Below are positions 54,162 through 62,700 of a stretch of DNA of 64,000 nt, one piece after another. Each line of letters begins with the position of its first letter. Within the stretch, counting starts at the first letter, position 1. The stretch lies in NCBI RefSeq assembly GCF_024612015.1, contig NZ_CP102512.1, positions 5,456,001-5,520,000 on the forward strand, read 5' to 3'. The notes beneath the pieces were generated by a model, which was not told the origin of the DNA, searched no databases, and saw only the letters and a program-made list of their open reading frames with translations. The stretch is from Streptomyces sp. CA-210063 (lineage in GTDB: Bacteria; Actinomycetota; Actinomycetes; Streptomycetales; Streptomycetaceae). The translations under genes and the position numbers were made by a program.

Positions 54162-55259
54162 ATGGTCGAGGACCTGTCCGTACGACTCAAGGCCTATGAG
54201 GGGCGTGCGGCCGTCCTCGGCGGCCGTGGCAAGGATCCCGTCAACTCGCCCATGATCCGGCACTGGTGCGAGGCCATGGGGGACACCAACCCCGCCTACA
54301 CCGGCCCGGACGCCATCGCCCCGCCCACCATGCTCCAGGTGTGGACGATGGGCGGGCTGAGCGGGCACGAGACCCGCGCGCCGGCGTACGACGAACTCCT
54401 CGCGCTGCTGGACCGCGCCGGGTGCACCTCCGTCGTCGCCACCGACTGCGAACAGGAGTATCTGCGGGCGCTGCGGCCGGGGGACGAGATCATTTTCGAC
54501 GCGGTCATCGAGTCGGTGTCGGAGCGGAAGACCACGAAGCTCGGCACCGGGTATTTCGTCACGAGCCGGATGGATGTGCGCGTGGGCGACGAACTCGTCG
54601 GCACCCACCGCTTCCGGATCCTCAAGTACGCGCCGACCGCCGCACCCGAGAAGCCCCAACCCCCGCCCGCACAGCCCCAGCCCCAGCCCCAGCAGCCCCA
54701 GCCCCAGTCCGAACAGCCCCAGCCCCAGCCCGAGCAGCCCCAGCCCCAGTCCGAACAGCCCCAGCCCCAGCTTGAGCAACCACAGCCCCGGCGTCCCCGC
54801 CCCGTCGTCAACCGCGACAACGCCGGGTTCTGGGAAGGCGTCGCACGCCACCGTCTCCTCATCCAGCGCTGCGCCGACTGCGCCACGCTCCGTCTCCCCT
54901 GGCTGCCGGGCTGCAACGCGTGCGGTTCGCCCGCGTGGGACACGGTCGAGGCGAGCGGCGACGGCACGGTCTATTCGTACGTCGTCATGCACCACCCGCC
55001 CTTCCCGGCCTTCGATCCGCCGTACGCGGTCGGGCTGATCGAGCTGGCGGAAGGGGTCCGGATCGTGAGCGACGTCATCGGGGTGCCGTACGACAAGGTG
55101 CGGATCGGGATGCCCGTACGGCTCGAATTCGTGCGCTACGACGAGGAGCTGGAGCTGCCGGTGTTCCGCGCGGAGGAGTCGGCGGAAGCGGTGGAAGCGG
55201 TGGAAGTGGCGGAAGCGGTGGGAGCGGTGGGAGCAGCGGACGAGGGAGCGCGGGCGTGA
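54162..55259 (+). CDS. ChsH2-like: MaoC-type dehydratase plus DUF35 Zn-ribbon/OB domain
   Basis: 365 residues, two domains. Residues 1-~155: MaoC-type hot-dog domain (MIRHWCEAMGDTNPAYTGPDAIAPPTMLQVW). Residues ~215-340: DUF35 with the rubredoxin-like zinc site CADCATLRLPWLPGCNACG (four Cys) and an OB-fold (DGTVYSYVVMHHPPFPAF). Mycobacterial ChsH2 has this plan; it works with ChsH1 as an enoyl-CoA hydratase and with Ltp2 as an aldolase in steroid side-chain removal. Here the domains are separated by a ~45-residue Pro-Gln repeat linker, and the C-terminus is an EAVEAVEVAEAVGAV repeat. Start ATG 54162. GTGA overlap with the next gene. Confidence 0.88.
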   Translation: MVEDLSVRLKAYEGRAAVLGGRGKDPVNSPMIRHWCEAMGDTNPAYTGPDAIAPPTMLQVWTMGGLSGHETRAPAYDELLALLDRAGCTSVVATDCEQEYLRALRPGDEIIFDAVIESVSERKTTKLGTGYFVTSRMDVRVGDELVGTHRFRILKYAPTAAPEKPQPPPAQPQPQPQQPQPQSEQPQPQPEQPQPQSEQPQPQLEQPQPRRPRPVVNRDNAGFWEGVARHRLLIQRCADCATLRLPWLPGCNACGSPAWDTVEASGDGTVYSYVVMHHPPFPAFDPPYAVGLIELAEGVRIVSDVIGVPYDKVRIGMPVRLEFVRYDEELELPVFRAEESAEAVEAVEVAEAVGAVGAADEGARA

Positions 55260-55741
55260 GGGCCAGGGCCGGGGAGGCGCTTCCGCCGCTGGAGATCGCG
55301 ATCACCCGCACGCTCGTCGTCGCGGGGGCCATCGCCTCGCGCGACTACCAGGACGTGCACCACGACCCGGAGTTGGCGCGGCGGCGCGGGTCGCCGGACG
55401 TCTTCATGAACATCCTGACGACGAACGGGCTGGTGGGACGCTATGTCACCGACCACTTCGGGCCGACTGCCGTCCTTCGCAAGGTGGCGATCCGGCTCGG
55501 CGCCCCCAACTACCCCGGCGACACGATGGTGTTGACCGGCACGATCGAGGCGACCGACGGCCACACGGCCACGGTCAGGGTCATCGGCGACAACGGTATC
55601 GGCAGACACGTCACCGGCACGGTCACCGTCACGGTCCCGAGCCCGAGCCTGGGACCGAGCCTGGGACCGAGCCCGAGCCCGAGCCCGGGACCGGTCACAG
55701 TCCGGGGCACGCTTCCGGTCACGACGGAGGACGTCGAATGA
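55256..55741 (+). CDS. ChsH1-like MaoC-family enoyl-CoA hydratase
   Basis: 161 residues, a small hot-dog hydratase. SRDYQDVHHDPELARRRGSPDVFMNILTTNGLVGRYVTDHFGP holds the catalytic Asp/His pair of the hydratase 2 family. It probably pairs with ChsH2. GTG 55256 overlaps the ChsH2 stop (GTGA), and its own stop overlaps the Ltp2 start (ATGA). The C-terminal ~35 residues are a Pro/Ser/Gly repeat (PSPSLGPSLGPSPSPSPGP) not seen in typical hydratases. Confidence 0.87.
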   Translation: MRARAGEALPPLEIAITRTLVVAGAIASRDYQDVHHDPELARRRGSPDVFMNILTTNGLVGRYVTDHFGPTAVLRKVAIRLGAPNYPGDTMVLTGTIEATDGHTATVRVIGDNGIGRHVTGTVTVTVPSPSLGPSLGPSPSPSPGPVTVRGTLPVTTEDVE

Positions 55742-56904
55742 GTGTACGGACCAAGGACCGGCTCGGCGGACAGGCGGCGATCGTCGGGATCGGCGCGACC
55801 GACTTCTCCAAGGACTCGGGGCGCAGCGAGCTGCGGCTGGCCGTGGAGGCGGTGCGGGCGGCGCTCGACGACGCGGGGCTGGCGCCGGCGGACGTGGACG
55901 GGATGGTGACGTTCACGATGGACACGAGCCCGGAGATCACGGTCGCGCAGGCGGCCGGAATCGGCGAGCTGTCCTTCTTCTCCCGCGTCCACTACGGCGG
56001 CGGCGCCGCGTGCGCGACCGTCCAGCAGGCGGCGCTCGCCGTGGCGACGGGCGTGGCGGAGGTCGTGGTCTGCTACCGGGCGTTCAACGAGCGGTCGGGG
56101 CGGCGGTTCGGGTCGGGCGTACGGCACCGGGAGCCGTCGGCGGAGGGTGTGGCGCTCGGCTGGACCCTGCCGTTCGGGCTGCTCACGCCCGCGTCCTGGG
56201 TGGCGATGGCGGCCCAGCGGTACCTGTACGCGTACGGGCTGACCCCCGAGGCGTTCGGGCACGTGGCCGTGGTGGACCGCAGGCACGCGGCGACGAACCC
56301 GGCGGCGTACTTCCACGGCCGCCCCATCACCCTCGCCGAGCACGCCGCCTCCCGCTGGATCGTCGAGCCGCTGCGGCTGCTGGACTGCTGCCAGGAGACG
56401 GACGGCGGCCAGGCGCTCGTCGTGACCTCCCTGGAACGGGCCCGGGACCTGCCCCGGCCGCCGGCCGTGGTCGTGGCGGCCGCCCAGGGCGCGGGCCGGG
56501 CGCAGCAGCAGATGACCGGCTTCTACGACAGCGACCTCACCGGGCTGCCGGAGATGGGCGTCGTCGCCCGCCAGCTCCGGCGGACCTCGGGGCTCACCCC
56601 GGACGACATCGACGTGGGCATCCTCTACGACCACTTCACGCCGTTCGTGCTGATGCAGCTGGAGGAGTTCGGGTTCTGCGGGCCGGGGGAGGCGGCGGAC
56701 TTCGTGGCGGAGGAGCGGCTGCCGCTCAACACCCACGGCGGGCAGCTCGGCGAGGCGTATCTGCACGGCATGAACGGCATCGCGGAGGCGGTACGGCAGC
56801 TGCGCGGCACCGCGGTGAACCAGGTCCCGGGGGCGGAACGGGTATTGGTCACGGCGGGTACGGGCGTGCCGACCTCGGGGTTGGTGCTGGGAACGGACGG
56901 GTGA
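55738..56904 (+). CDS. Ltp2-like lipid-transfer/thiolase-fold aldolase
   Basis: 388 residues, thiolase-fold protein (QAAIVGIGATDFSKDSGRSELRLAVEAVRAALDDAGLAPADVDG). In steroid degraders Ltp2 with ChsH2-DUF35 cleaves the steroid side-chain intermediate by retro-aldol reaction; the catalytic Tyr/Cys pattern of thiolases is changed as in that group. The C-terminal HGGQLGEAYLHGMNGIAEAVRQLRG with the active-site His is intact. Third gene of the module; no steroid ring-degradation genes appear in the window. Confidence 0.87.
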   Translation: MSVRTKDRLGGQAAIVGIGATDFSKDSGRSELRLAVEAVRAALDDAGLAPADVDGMVTFTMDTSPEITVAQAAGIGELSFFSRVHYGGGAACATVQQAALAVATGVAEVVVCYRAFNERSGRRFGSGVRHREPSAEGVALGWTLPFGLLTPASWVAMAAQRYLYAYGLTPEAFGHVAVVDRRHAATNPAAYFHGRPITLAEHAASRWIVEPLRLLDCCQETDGGQALVVTSLERARDLPRPPAVVVAAAQGAGRAQQQMTGFYDSDLTGLPEMGVVARQLRRTSGLTPDDIDVGILYDHFTPFVLMQLEEFGFCGPGEAADFVAEERLPLNTHGGQLGEAYLHGMNGIAEAVRQLRGTAVNQVPGAERVLVTAGTGVPTSGLVLGTDG

Positions 56905-57121
56905 GCGGTCGGGGTGCGGCGGCTGAGGGGAGCATCAGGTACCCCGGGCCCGGTGCCGTACAACCCGGGCAGGTGCTTCTCAGGGGTACACCCTCAGTAC
57001 ATGGGGGCCGTTCATCCACCTTCAGTAGGTGGGGCCTGCCCCACTCCTACAACCTGAGGGGGATTCGTCTTCGGGACCTGCGGCCGATCCGCCGGGCGGG
57101 GCCCGCTCCTAGCGTGGAGCC

Positions 57122-57763
57122 ATGACCACACCCGTCTGCACCAGCGCTTCGAAGGCCGCTGCACCCGTGACGCGGACTCTCTCGACCCCGGCCCGAGCGA
57201 CCTCGACCCGGCCGACCTCGGCCCGATCGACCTCGACCCGGCCGGCCCTGTCGAGCCTGACGAACCTGTCGTACCCGTCGTTCGCGGCGTACGTGAAGGC
57301 CCGCCAGCCGGTGCTGCTGCGCACCGCCAGGTCGCTGACCGCGAACCCGAGCGACGCCGAGGACCTGCTGCAGACCGCGCTGGCCAAGACGTACGTCGCC
57401 TGGGAGCGCATCGAGGACCACCGGGCCCTCGACGGCTATGTGCGCCGGGCGCTGCTGAACACGCGCACGTCGCAGTGGCGCAAGCGCAAGGTGGACGAGT
57501 TCGCGTGCGACGAGCTGCCCGAGCCCGAGGGGGTCCAGAGCGCGGACCCGGCCGAACAGCAGGCGCTGCACGACGCGATGTGGCGGGCGATCATGAAGCT
57601 GCCGGCGCGGCAGCGGGCGATGGTCGTCCTCAGGTATTACGAGGACCTGAGCGAGGTACAGACGGCCGAGGTCCTCGGCGTCTCGGTCGGCACGGTGAAG
57701 TCGGCGGTGTCGCGCGCGCTGGGGAAGCTGCGCGAGGACCCCGAGCTGGAACCCGTGCGGTAG
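57122..57763 (+). CDS. SigE-family ECF RNA polymerase sigma factor
   Basis: 213 residues. Sigma-70 region 2: FAAYVKARQPVLLRTARSLTANPSDAEDLLQTALAKTYVAWERI; region 4: MKLPARQRAMVVLRYYEDLSEVQTAEVLGVSVGTVKSAVSRALGKLRE. This is the SigE-like ECF (ECF40-41-like) sub-group found in many copies in Streptomyces. The N-terminal ~45 residues are Thr/Ser/Arg/Pro-rich, encoded by near 12-bp repeats (CTCGACCCGGCC), not part of the fold. No anti-sigma gene is adjacent. An inverted repeat GTGGGGC/GCCCCAC lies about 80 bp upstream (57029-57044). Confidence 0.9.
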   Translation: MTTPVCTSASKAAAPVTRTLSTPARATSTRPTSARSTSTRPALSSLTNLSYPSFAAYVKARQPVLLRTARSLTANPSDAEDLLQTALAKTYVAWERIEDHRALDGYVRRALLNTRTSQWRKRKVDEFACDELPEPEGVQSADPAEQQALHDAMWRAIMKLPARQRAMVVLRYYEDLSEVQTAEVLGVSVGTVKSAVSRALGKLREDPELEPVR

Positions 57764-57846
57764 CTCGTTCGTTGGCCGGTCAGGCGGCTTCACGCAACCG
57801 GCTCGCCGGATGACTCTCTCTGATCGATCATCCTGTGACCTAGTGA

Positions 57847-57862
57847 CATACCGCTCGGTATG
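57847..57862. promoter_or_regulatory. Palindromic operator upstream of the acyl-CoA ligase
   Basis: CATACCG-CT-CGGTATG, a perfect 16-bp inverted repeat, 60 bp upstream of the ligase start. Typical of TetR-family repressors of fatty-acid-type catabolism (inference). Confidence 0.55.
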
Positions 57863-57921
57863 CGAGCAGAATCAGCGCGACCGTTACCACCGCGTTGGCA
57901 GAGCCGCCCCGGGAGGACGCC

Positions 57922-59580
57922 GTGCTGAGCACCATGCAGGACGTACCGCTGTTGATCTCCAGGATCCTGACCCACGGACAGGTCATCCACGGGACGTCGC
58001 AGGTGATCACCTGGACCGGCGAGGCTGAGCCTCATCGCCGCTCCTTCGCCGAGATCGGCGCCCGCGCCGCGCAGCTGGCACACGCCCTGCGCGACGACCT
58101 CGGAGTCGACGGCGACGAACGGGTCGCGACTCTCATGTGGAACAACTCGGAGCATGTCGAGGCATACTTCGCGATCCCCTCCATGGGGGCCGTCCTCCAC
58201 ACCCTGAATCTGCGGCTGCCCCCCGAGCAGCTCGCCTGGATCGTCCACCACGCCGCCGACCGGGTAATCATCGCCAACGGTTCGCTGCTCCCCCTCCTCG
58301 CGCCGCTCCTCCCGCACCTCAAGCCGGTGGAGCACGTCGTCGTCTCCGGGCCCGGCGACCGGTCGCTGCTCGCCGGAGCGAGCGTCCAGGTGCACGAGTA
58401 CGAGGACCTGATCGCCGGCAAGCCGACCACGTACGACTGGCCCGAGCTGGACGAACGCACGGCCGCGGCCATGTGTTACACCTCCGGCACCACCGGCGAC
58501 CCCAAGGGCGTCGTCTACTCCCACCGCTCGATCTATCTGCACTCCATGCAGATCAACATGGCCCAGTCCATGGGCCTGACGGACGCGGACCTCTCCCTCG
58601 TCGTCGTCCCGCAGTTCCACGTCAACGCCTGGGGTGTGCCGCACGCGACCTTCATGACCGGCGTCAACATGCTGATGCCGGACCGGTTCCTGCAGCCCGG
58701 CCCGCTCGCCGAGATGATCGAGACGCAGAAGCCGACGCACGCCGCCGCCGTCCCGACCATCTGGCAGGGCCTGCTCGCCGAGCTGGCCGCCCGCCCGCGT
58801 GAGGTCTCCTCGCTCACCCAGGTCACCATCGGCGGCTCGGCCTGTCCGCCCTCCCTCATGGAGGCCTTCGACAAGCTGGGCATGCGCGTCTGCCACGCCT
58901 GGGGCATGACGGAGACCTCCCCCCTGGGCACGATCGCCCGGCCGCCGGCCCATATCGAGGCCGGCTCGGAGGAGGAGTTCGCGTACCGCCTCACCCAGGG
59001 CCGCTTCCCCGCCTCCGTCGAGGCCCGCCTCACCGGTCCCGGCGGCGAACGCATCCCCTGGGACGGCGAATCCGCCGGTGAGCTGGAGGTGCGCGGTCCC
59101 TGGATCGCGGGCGCGTACTACGGCGGTCAGGGCGCCGAACCCGTCCGCCCGGACGACAAGTTCAGCGAGGACGGCTGGCTGAAGACGGGCGACGTCGGCA
59201 CGATCAGCCCCGACGGCTTCCTCACCCTCACCGACCGTGCCAAGGACGTCATCAAGTCGGGCGGCGAGTGGATCTCCTCCGTCGAGCTGGAGAACGCGCT
59301 CATGGCCCACCCGGACGTCGCCGAGGCCGCCGTCGTGGCCGTACCGGACGAGAAGTGGGGCGAACGTCCCCTCGCCACCGTCGTGCTGAAGGAGGGCTCG
59401 ACCGCCGACTTCGCCGCCCTCCGTTCTTTCCTCGCCGACGAAGGCCACATCGCCAAGTGGCAGCTGCCCGAGCGCTGGACGATCATCGAGGCCGTGCCGA
59501 AGACGAGCGTGGGCAAGTTCGACAAGAAGGTGCTGCGGAGGCAGTACGCCGAGGGCGCGTTGGACGTGACGCAGATCTAG
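57922..59580 (+). CDS. Long-chain fatty acyl-CoA ligase
   Basis: 552 residues, AMP-forming ANL enzyme. [13 protein letters not shown] (A3 motif), [19 protein letters not shown] (A5), GWLKTGDVG (A7), [21 protein letters not shown] (A8) and the catalytic Lys in [13 protein letters not shown] (A10) are all present. It activates a medium- or long-chain acid, substrate unknown. GTG 57922 has GGGAGG five bases upstream, better than the earlier in-frame TTG. The palindromic operator upstream implies substrate-controlled expression. Confidence 0.93.
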   Translation: MLSTMQDVPLLISRILTHGQVIHGTSQVITWTGEAEPHRRSFAEIGARAAQLAHALRDDLGVDGDERVATLMWNNSEHVEAYFAIPSMGAVLHTLNLRLPPEQLAWIVHHAADRVIIANGSLLPLLAPLLPHLKPVEHVVVSGPGDRSLLAGASVQVHEYEDLIAGKPTTYDWPELDERTAAAMCYTSGTTGDPKGVVYSHRSIYLHSMQINMAQSMGLTDADLSLVVVPQFHVNAWGVPHATFMTGVNMLMPDRFLQPGPLAEMIETQKPTHAAAVPTIWQGLLAELAARPREVSSLTQVTIGGSACPPSLMEAFDKLGMRVCHAWGMTETSPLGTIARPPAHIEAGSEEEFAYRLTQGRFPASVEARLTGPGGERIPWDGESAGELEVRGPWIAGAYYGGQGAEPVRPDDKFSEDGWLKTGDVGTISPDGFLTLTDRAKDVIKSGGEWISSVELENALMAHPDVAEAAVVAVPDEKWGERPLATVVLKEGSTADFAALRSFLADEGHIAKWQLPERWTIIEAVPKTSVGKFDKKVLRRQYAEGALDVTQI

Positions 59581-59601
59581 GGCTGACGTAGGGCTTGCGC
59601 A

Positions 59602-59651
59602 CAGGGCAGTGGGGGCGGTGTTTCACGTGAAACACCGCCCCCACTGCCCTG
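59602..59651. terminator. 50-bp perfect palindrome (terminator-like hairpin) with parS at its core
   Basis: The 25-bp arms 59602-59626 and 59627-59651 match without a single error or spacer. It begins 21 bp after the acyl-CoA ligase stop codon and so would also form a terminator-like RNA hairpin. The centre is the parS sequence. Confidence 0.85.
59619..59634. promoter_or_regulatory. parS site (ParB binding)
   Basis: TGTTTCACGTGAAACA, identical to the canonical parS core and to the one in dtpA, at the centre of the 50-bp palindrome. Confidence 0.93.
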
Positions 59652-59658
59652 ACACGAG

Positions 59659-59722
59659 GACTCAGTTCCTACCTGACTCAGTTCATACCTGACTCAGTTC
59701 GTACCTGACTCAGTTCGTACCT
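59659..59722. repeat. Four 16-bp tandem repeats across the stop codon of the sensor kinase gene
   Basis: GACTCAGTTCNTACCT four times (N = C, A, G, G). The last copy overlaps the terminal codons of the kinase gene (RVGTN-stop); each copy carries a TGA stop in that direction. Confidence 0.9.
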
Positions 59723-62700
59723 ACTCGTGACAGCAGGTCCACGATCCGGGTCTGCACCTCGGGGCTCGTCGAGCGCTCCGCGAGGAAGAGGACCGTCTCC
59801 CCCGAGGCCAGGCGCGGGAGTTCGGACGGGTCGACGGCGGCGGTGTAGACGACGAGCGGGGTGCGGTTCAACTGGCCGTTCGTCCGCAGCCAGTCGATGA
59901 TTCCGGCCTGGCGGCGGTGCACCTGGAGCAGATCCATCACCACGAGGTTCGGCCGCATCTGCGCGGCCAGCGTGACGGCGTCCGCGTCGGACGCGGCTCG
60001 CGCGACCTGCATGCCACGCCGTTCCAGCGTCGCGGTCAGGGCGAGCGCGATCTCCGCGTGCTCCTCGATGAGCAGGACACGCGGCGGATGCTGCTCGGAG
60101 TCGCGCGGCGCGAGCGCCTTCAGCAGGATGGCCGGGTCGGCCCCGTACGCCGCCTCCCGTGTCGCCTGGCCGAGCCCCGCCGTCACGAGGACAGGCACCT
60201 CGGCAGCCACGGCGGCCTGACGCAGCGACTGGAGTGCCGTACGGGTGATGGGCCCGGTCAGCGGGTCGACGAACAGGGCGGCCGGGTAGGCGGCGATCTG
60301 GGCGTCGACGTCCTCGCGGGAGTTCACGATGACGGGCCGGTAGCCGCGGTCGCTCAGCGCCTGGTGGGTCGACACGTCCGGCGCGGGCCACACCAGCAGC
60401 CGGCGCGGGTTGTCCAGCGGCTCCGGCGGCAACTCGTCGTCCATCGGCTGCGGATGCGGCTGGTCGGGCACCTCCACCGCGCCCCCGGGACCGTCCAGCG
60501 GCTCCGGCCCTTCGTCCGCGTTCTCGTCGGGGGCCCCTATGGCGTACGACCGCCCGGCACCCTCCGTACGACCCGTCAGCCGCGACTGCCCGGCGAGTGA
60601 GGGCTGCTGCGGCGGGAGCGGGACCTGCCCGGCGAGTGAGGGCTGCTGGGGCAGCGGAACCTGTCCGGCCAGGGAGGGCTGCGGCGCCTGAGCCGCCGTC
60701 TGCTGCGGTTGGGCCGCCTGGGCGGGGGGCGGGGTCTGGCCGGTGCCTACGCCGGTGCCGTTGGACGGGGTGGACTGCGGGTGCGGGCGCGCGCCCGACT
60801 CCGGGCGGTCGGCCGTCGGCTGGGGCCGCGTCCCGAGCTTGCGACGTCTGCCGGACCCACCGGGCTGGTTCGGCGCGGGAGTGCCTCCGGTCTGAGGCTG
60901 CGCCTGGGCCTGCGCCTGGGCCTGGGCCTGGGCTTGTGCCTGAGGGCCGCCGTGGCGGGCGAACGGTACGCCCTGGCCGAGCGTCCGCACGCTGATCGCC
61001 CGTCCCTGGGTCGAGTTGGGGTCGAAGGGGGTGGGAGCGGGAGCGGGTGCTGAGGGGGTGGCGGAGGCGGCCGGAGTCGCGGGCGTAGCCGGGGCCGAGG
61101 CTTCGGCGGGCAACGGCTGCGCGGCGCGCGGCTGCTGCTGTACGGCGACCTCCGGCGGCAGGGGAGTGCCCGAGGAAGGGGTGGACTGCGGGGGCAGCGC
61201 CGCCTGCGGAGCGGCTACGGGGATGCCGGCGCCGGAAGTCCCCTGGTGGGCGTCCGGCCAGGACTGGGGCTGAGGCTGCGGTTGGGGAGAGCCGACCGTG
61301 CCCTGAGCGGGGACGGCCTGCGGGGCACCGGGCACACCTTGGGCGGGCACGGGCTGGGGGCCGCCTTGCACGGCCGGGCCGCCCTGCACCTCTTGTACGC
61401 CCTGAACGCCCTGAACTCCCGACACGGTGACGGACCGGCCGAGGGCTCCGGCCGGGGCGGGCACCGGTTGCGGACCACCGGGGACCGCCTGGGGCGGTAC
61501 GGCGCCCTGTGCGGCGACTGCCTGTCCAGCGGCGGCCTGGCGTGCGACCACTTGTCCGGGGGCGGCCTGCCCAGGGTGGGCTTGCCCGGCGGCCCCCGGA
61601 ACTCCCTGCGGAGCAACGGGCTGTGCGGCGGTGACCGCACCCGGAACGGGCTGGCCGGGAGCTGCCCGCGTCGGCTGCGGGCCACCCGGAACAACACCCT
61701 GGGCGGGCACGGGCTGCGCGGCGCCCACCGGTACGCCCTGCGCGGGCACCGCCTGACCCGGTCCTCCCTGCGGGGGAACGCCCTGGGCAGGAACCCCCTG
61801 CCCGGGCGCCACGGTGGCGACGCCGTCACCCTGCTGAGGCGCGGGCTGCCGTACCGCCCGGCGGCGACCCGTCGGCGTGGGCACCGGGTGCGGCTGCGGC
61901 GGTGTGTGGTCGTCAGCCGGATTGTGCGGCGCGGCGTCATGCCGACCGTCGTCGACACCACCGGCCGGGGCACCCGGAAGCTGGCCTGCGGCGGGGATTT
62001 GGCCCGCACTGGGCGCCTGAGCGGCGCCGGGGATTTGGCCCGCGGCGGGGACTTGGCCCGCACTGGCGACCTGTCCCGCACCGGGGGCCTGAGCGGGGCC
62101 GGGGATTTGGCCTGCACCGGGGACTTGGCCCGCACTGGGCGCCTGATCGACACCGGGGGCCTGACCGGGTCCGGGGACTTGGCCGGGTCCGGGGACTTGG
62201 CCCGCGACAGGGGCTTGACCGGCAGCGGGCGCCTGACCGCCACTGGCGATCTGACCCGCACCGGGAGCATGAGCGGCGCCGGGGATTTGGCCCGCGCCGG
62301 GTGCTTGACCGGCTCCGGCGACCTGACCCGCACCGTGCGCTTGACCGGCGCCGGGGATTTGGCCCGCGCCGGGTGCTTGACCGGCTCCGGCGACCTGACC
62401 CGCACCGTGCGCTTGACCGGCGCCGGGGATTTGGCCCGCACCGTGCGCCTGACCGGCACCGGCGACCTGACCCGCACCGTGCGCCTGACCGGCACCGGGG
62501 ACTTGGCCCCCACCGTGCGCCTGACCGCCACCCGGCCCGGCGACGACTCCAGGCCCGGCAACGTGTCCCTGCGGGTTAACGCCCCCCGGCCCGGCAACGA
62601 CGCCCGCCGCCCCGGCGCCTTGGCCTACCTGCTGCCCGACACCACCGGCCGGCACAAGCCCTCCGCCCGGCACAGCTCCTCCGCCCGGCACAGCTCCTCC

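Noticed and set aside
54162..56904. A polyketide or antibiotic gene cluster
   Set aside because: The thiolase-fold and hot-dog proteins match the ChsH/Ltp2 group; there are no synthase or carrier-protein domains.
61975..62535. Regular repeats that could suggest a CRISPR array
   Set aside because: The units are 18 bp and in frame with a protein, without unique spacers; no cas genes in the window.
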